Shown here piece after piece: positions 7,501 through 9,969 of a DNA stretch of 9,969 bases (position 1 is its first letter; the number at the start of each line of letters is the position of its first letter). The notes beneath the pieces were generated by a model. That model was not told where the DNA came from. It was given only the letters and a program-made list of their open reading frames with translations, and searched no databases. Location of the stretch: positions 1 to 9,969 of the forward strand of contig JAKMFF010000217.1 of the NCBI GenBank assembly GCA_022425585.1, given 5' to 3'. Origin of the DNA: Candidatus Poseidoniaceae archaeon. GTDB taxonomy: Archaea > Thermoplasmatota > Poseidoniia > Poseidoniales > Poseidoniaceae. The translations under genes and the position numbers were made by a program.

Positions 7501-9969
7501 ATAGAGTTCCATCCACTTGTTCAAGCCCACTACCATTATCTGATGTAATTCTACCAGAGATATTGAATTCTTCTCCAGCAACCGGATTGTCAAGTATGTC
7601 ATCGATAACCAGTATGGTCAGAGAACGAATGTTAATGGTTGAAAAATTAGCACTTACGCCAAGAAGATCTGAACTACCGGCAAAAATGACGTCAACTGTA
7701 GTAATTCCAAGTGGTTGACTAAACGGTATATTGTGACTTATATTGGCAAATCCCCTGCTATCTGTTGGAACTGTGCCAATCGGGATGCCACGGAACTGAT
7801 AGGTGACATCATAGCCAGATAATGGCTGGAATAAATTTGAAGATTCTACGAGTTGAGCAGTCATATTTACATCAGCACCACGGTTGACAACAATAGCATT
7901 GAGTGGTTGGATTGAATCAAATTGAGTCACTCCGAAGACAAATATTGAGGATTCCTTGGATGATTCGGTATAATAGATCGAAGAATCTTCAATTACGGTA
8001 ATTACCAAGGTTTTAGCCCCTCTTACAGTTCCGTTATTGCTGGTATCTGTTGGGACTGTTAGATTGAAACTGCCATTAAGTGTAGTTTCATATGAAGTCA
8101 CTAATGTTTCATTTTCATTGTCTAACCAATTGACTTTCAAATTAACCGAATCAATTAGTGTTCTAGATACATCATCTGCATCAATTACTTGGCCAATTAC
8201 CGTGAAATCTAGACCTGCTGTGATACTGTTTGGAATTGAGTCGACTCTAATATCGGTGGTTGATTTAACAACAATGTCAAACAATGTGAAGTTACCTACT
8301 CGACGAGAATTGCCTACTGCTAGAGGGTCGGTCAAATCATCTTGGACAATTGCCATAATGCCATATTCACCAGGCGCAATTCCTGCAGCATTCCAAGTCA
8401 AATTAGCTATTCCACTTTCATCTGTAACTATTGTACCCATTGAAACATTGGTGTTGTTCCAATCAAAATAGTATTCGACATTGATTCCCTCAAGTATCGA
8501 TTTACTGCCGATATCTGTGATTGTAACATTCATGTCGATGTCGTTATTTGTCAATACAGACTCTGCAATTCGCTCCCCTTGAGAGACCACAAATTCACTT
8601 TCTGCACCTGCTAGGAAAGTCGGTATTGGTTGTGTTGAGATAGCCCCAGTACCATCGAGAATTGGATCTCCAGAAGCATAGAACGGGCCACCTAATGGTT
8701 GCTGGGAATAGAAATCAAAATTCACCTCAAAGTTATATCCATTTGAACCGACATTTGTTGGCATAACAAAAGTAGTATTGAAAGAAGATGTTTGATTATC
8801 AACAACCCCTTGGGCAATGTCGATTAAATCCCCTTCACCAGTACTAAGCGATATAGTGTATTGAGAGATATTGTCACCCAAAATCGGTGTTTGGTATATT
8901 TCATCAAAAATAGTCCCATTAACGTAGGTCGAGTTGCCGATGTGAGTCCAATCTTGACCGATTGCGAAATTCCATCCAATGCCACCTTTGACTCGTAAAC
9001 TACCATTTCCAGATGAGGCAATATAATTGTCCGAACCATTGTATTGAACCCTTAAGGCATAATCTCCAGCAACTAAATTTGAATCTAGGTCGATTGATAC
9101 AACGTGGGTGCCAGATAAATTAGATGTGGTGTTAAACCATGTATTGTTGAAAAAGAAATCAAAATCACCCGATGCTAAATCCACTTTTTGTAGGTTATGA
9201 TCCAGTATATCAACATTAAATACACCACTTTGGCCACGCAAAGTCGGATTAGTGGTGAATTCAAATTGTAAGTAACTAACTAATTTGTAAGGTTCATTGA
9301 TGCTTAAGTTTGCGTCATCAGTAGCATCTATTAGAGCAGGGAAGAATCTTAACTGTAGTTCAATTAACCCAGCAGATAATGGTAAATCTGTAGCATTTAG
9401 CGTCTCCACAATTGAAAATGTTCCATTGACGGTTCTATTGAAAAGCGGCAACCACTCATTAAACTGACCTAATTCTCTGACAGACAGTACAAGTTGTCCG
9501 GCCATATCTACAGGACTAGGCCCTAGCGATTTAGCAGTCCCATTCACATAGATTTCTTCACCTACAAGAATCAAACTATTATTGTCACTAAGCGGCCCTT
9601 CGACGGTCGCAGTGAGGTTTGGAGCCTCTCTAACATCAAATGTCAAGTTAAGTGACGATGCGCGTAAATGTTTGCCACTGAAAACCTGAGTTGAACCTAG
9701 TTCTTCTGTCCATCCATCATACCATAAAACTGCATCAATTGGCCCTAACGGTTCTGTCTGATCTAATTCTACAATTACCGACCAGACCCCACTAGGGCTG
9801 ATAATGCCTGAAATATTATTTGTACCATTAAAATTGGTGTCAAAGGATAGCGATACGGTCTGATTTTCGTCACCGATCGAGTACCCCTCGGGTGCATTTT
9901 CATAACTTATTGAGCCTTGAATCAAGGTAGTAGACCCGGCACCAACTACTGGATTATTTACTGCTAATG
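4538..9969 (-). CDS. Giant Ig-like-repeat surface glycoprotein with one C-terminal membrane span and DUF4129-like tail (5' end outside window)
   Basis: The frame is open to the right edge: 14 further codons precede the TTG at 9923-9925, so that TTG is not a start and the N-terminus, including any signal peptide, is missing. Numbering from that TTG, residues 1-1653 divide into about 15 beta-sandwich domains of 96-126 residues. They share an opening strand, a V/T-x-G-x-x-x-D turn, a mid-domain TD-x-x-G-x-F/A strand and a closing strand, as in bacterial Ig-like or CARDB-type repeats. Residues 1654-1676 (TWAYVVILLVIALVAAGIVT, then YRM) are a membrane span followed by positive charges. Residues 1677-1795 resemble DUF4129, with the conserved ETVREFEVAI and MFEMARYS segments. 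By hand count there are about 55 N-x-S/T sequons outside and none in the tail. The predicted topology is N-out, C-in. Known relatives combine DUF4129 with transglutaminase-like or other surface domains. An adhesin, S-layer-associated or cell-envelope role is inference. Confidence 0.93.
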   Translation of the reverse strand, partial: LAVNNPVVGAGSTTLIQGSISYENAPEGYSIGDENQTVSLSFDTNFNGTNNISGIISPSGVWSVIVELDQTEPLGPIDAVLWYDGWTEELGSTQVFSGKHLRASSLNLTFDVREAPNLTATVEGPLSDNNSLILVGEEIYVNGTAKSLGPSPVDMAGQLVLSVRELGQFNEWLPLFNRTVNGTFSIVETLNATDLPLSAGLIELQLRFFPALIDATDDANLSINEPYKLVSYLQFEFTTNPTLRGQSGVFNVDILDHNLQKVDLASGDFDFFFNNTWFNTTSNLSGTHVVSIDLDSNLVAGDYALRVQYNGSDNYIASSGNGSLRVKGGIGWNFAIGQDWTHIGNSTYVNGTIFDEIYQTPILGDNISQYTISLSTGEGDLIDIAQGVVDNQTSSFNTTFVMPTNVGSNGYNFEVNFDFYSQQPLGGPFYASGDPILDGTGAISTQPIPTFLAGAESEFVVSQGERIAESVLTNNDIDMNVTITDIGSKSILEGINVEYYFDWNNTNVSMGTIVTDESGIANLTWNAAGIAPGEYGIMAIVQDDLTDPLAVGNSRRVGNFTLFDIVVKSTTDIRVDSIPNSITAGLDFTVIGQVIDADDVSRTLIDSVNLKVNWLDNENETLVTSYETTLNGSFNLTVPTDTSNNGTVRGAKTLVITVIEDSSIYYTESSKESSIFVFGVTQFDSIQPLNAIVVNRGADVNMTAQLVESSNLFQPLSGYDVTYQFRGIPIGTVPTDSRGFANISHNIPFSQPLGITTVDVIFAGSSDLLGVSANFSTINIRSLTILVIDDILDNPVAGEEFNISGRITSDNGSGLEQVDGTLLPANILFDINGESIGFTVAGGFVTTGGYWNASILLSPNFAAGNNTIEAAYIPAVNFYLGSNSTTQFDTRGFTEIRFIEPALDIQGQPTLNDRVERGNDIEIEVLLIDNTGLPVEGQLITITLTGTQITTILTTAENGTGFGTLPIPANMTVGDKFVNAVFTGTPGTTGLLGSESNSTFVVLASTEITITDYPDSLVAGDYMIVNGTLLDDLGQQLAIQGNPSSSVVHLMIDDESVASIETNFSTGGFSLGYMLPDDITAGSHTITVEFFGGRDWVDPIGVGEPSNPEYYLPSSTTVPFNVSVPTKISLITQGGDVNREEVMIIEGLLLDIVDNPLNELTVEVWLDGEFMTNVTTDSSGLFTAIYPVPADAELGPVILEIRFVGSTFYLPSDANGTWNIFSHIVLDVSLPETVAVGQNVTIIGSVADNQLSPIANHQVELIIEGITIAAIVTDGNGDFTYNWLVTDLFDFGNHTLTAYSGSQGYYRANSTNTTFFLAHRADITASFDGNSQVTRGDIWEISGRLFDIDSLTNEGLEDEDLEIYLDGELVATTKTGLNGEWEVVILASQDLARGQHQFDVVFAGTYSHIGTNQELAAFVWANLQVSIDASSTNVAVRSDGTFGPITITGSISEIGGTGEIFEDLTINVGNGTECATQREGAKCIPSSLVNLNWFNGNFTIDTIAPSWYGVGSEFIYLDVLENSSLYLNGVSVNRAIFIKLNVDYQWDIAQIEESGNNEVTGGITILANDTGLGVPGISVTYTLKNESNGQLTNPLTIVTDPSGLAEFEFISNGNPFGDFESWGYVTIDAQINDPIISDNSKQKFESLRTSNEFSPKYKFDEEESTVPTWAYVVILLVIALVAAGIVTYRMKNKNELLQEAAEVFAYTAELLAAGDSIRETIFTCYQNMCSVLQQNGFLRRDFETVREFEVAIRQAMPQISDDALTALDNMFEMARYSREEMGAQHQQAAQMALERMVQEISSLAAIPNR
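4541..4966 (-). other. Membrane span and cytoplasmic DUF4129-like domain of the surface protein
   Basis: The span is encoded at 4898-4966 and the 119-residue tail at 4541-4897. The tail starts KNKNELLQEA, which supports a cytoplasmic side by the positive-inside rule. It then forms amphipathic helices with AELLAAGDSIRETIFTCYQN (18-37 of the tail), RRDFETVREFEVAI (49-62) and DNMFEMARYSREE (78-90). The TxREFE and F-E-x-A-R-Y-S spacing is what is usually seen in DUF4129, a domain of unknown function found at the C-termini of membrane proteins. Confidence 0.75.
4967..9925 (-). repeat. About 15 diverged tandem Ig-like domains in the surface protein
   Basis: Domain starts by eye (residues counted from 9925) are 1, 103, 218, 316, 441, 556, 666, 769, 879, 991, 1111, 1210, 1306, 1408 and 1528. 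The units have similar length and strand pattern but little shared sequence, and I saw no long DNA repeats, so the duplication is old. The boundaries are approximate. The last unit is followed by a charged linker before the membrane span. Confidence 0.7.

Noticed and set aside
6936..8471. Plus-strand open frames of 132 and 144 codons (6936-7334, 8037-8471) opposite the giant gene
   Set aside because: They are antisense shadows of the repetitive Val/Thr/Asn-rich coding strand, with no promoter or ribosome site and no recognisable domain.
4024..9304. Identical 14-mer AAGGTTCATTGATG at 4024 and near 9290
   Set aside because: A match of this length has a fair chance of arising at random in 10 kb of AT-rich DNA, and the flanks differ.
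9923..9925. TTG as the start codon of the giant minus-strand gene
   Set aside because: The reading frame continues upstream without a stop to the window edge and encodes beta-rich sequence of the same style, with no signal peptide after the TTG, so the gene is truncated by the window.

Overview
The window looks like part of a mesophilic, AT-rich archaeal genome, most plausibly an uncultured marine euryarchaeote of the Poseidoniales (Marine Group II) or a relative. That placement is inference. It rests on TATA-type promoter boxes about 26-30 bases before start codons, an XPD/Rad3-type iron-sulphur helicase, a ribbon-helix-helix regulator, and a giant membrane-anchored protein full of N-glycosylation sequons that ends in a DUF4129-like tail. 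No rRNA, tRNA, CRISPR array, transposase or phage gene was seen.

Layout: positions 1-1057 hold two minus-strand genes. The 5' part of an NADP-type glutamate dehydrogenase (gdhA) runs off the left edge, and upstream of it lies a small acidic protein built from two copies of a helical unit. A divergent promoter region (1058-1250) separates these from a plus-strand regulator gene (1251-1622) that appears to contain two RHH units in one chain. Positions 1623-1961 contain an unusual GC-richer stretch with at least six consecutive hairpins. It also carries a doubtful 67-codon ORF. Then come the XPD-like helicase (1962-4004) and a 158-residue protein whose C-terminus resembles an Hsp20/CS-type beta-sandwich (4058-4534). 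Only three bases further on, the stop codon of a convergent minus-strand giant gene (4538-9969) begins. That gene has no start in the window and continues past the right edge.

How they fit together: gdhA serves ammonium assimilation or glutamate turnover, the helicase serves DNA repair, and the giant protein is probably a cell-surface glycoprotein with about 15 Ig-like domains, one membrane span and a cytoplasmic DUF4129-like domain. There is no sign that these act in one pathway. The most unexplained element is the hairpin-rich segment at 1691-1896, which behaves more like a structured RNA than like a protein-coding region.
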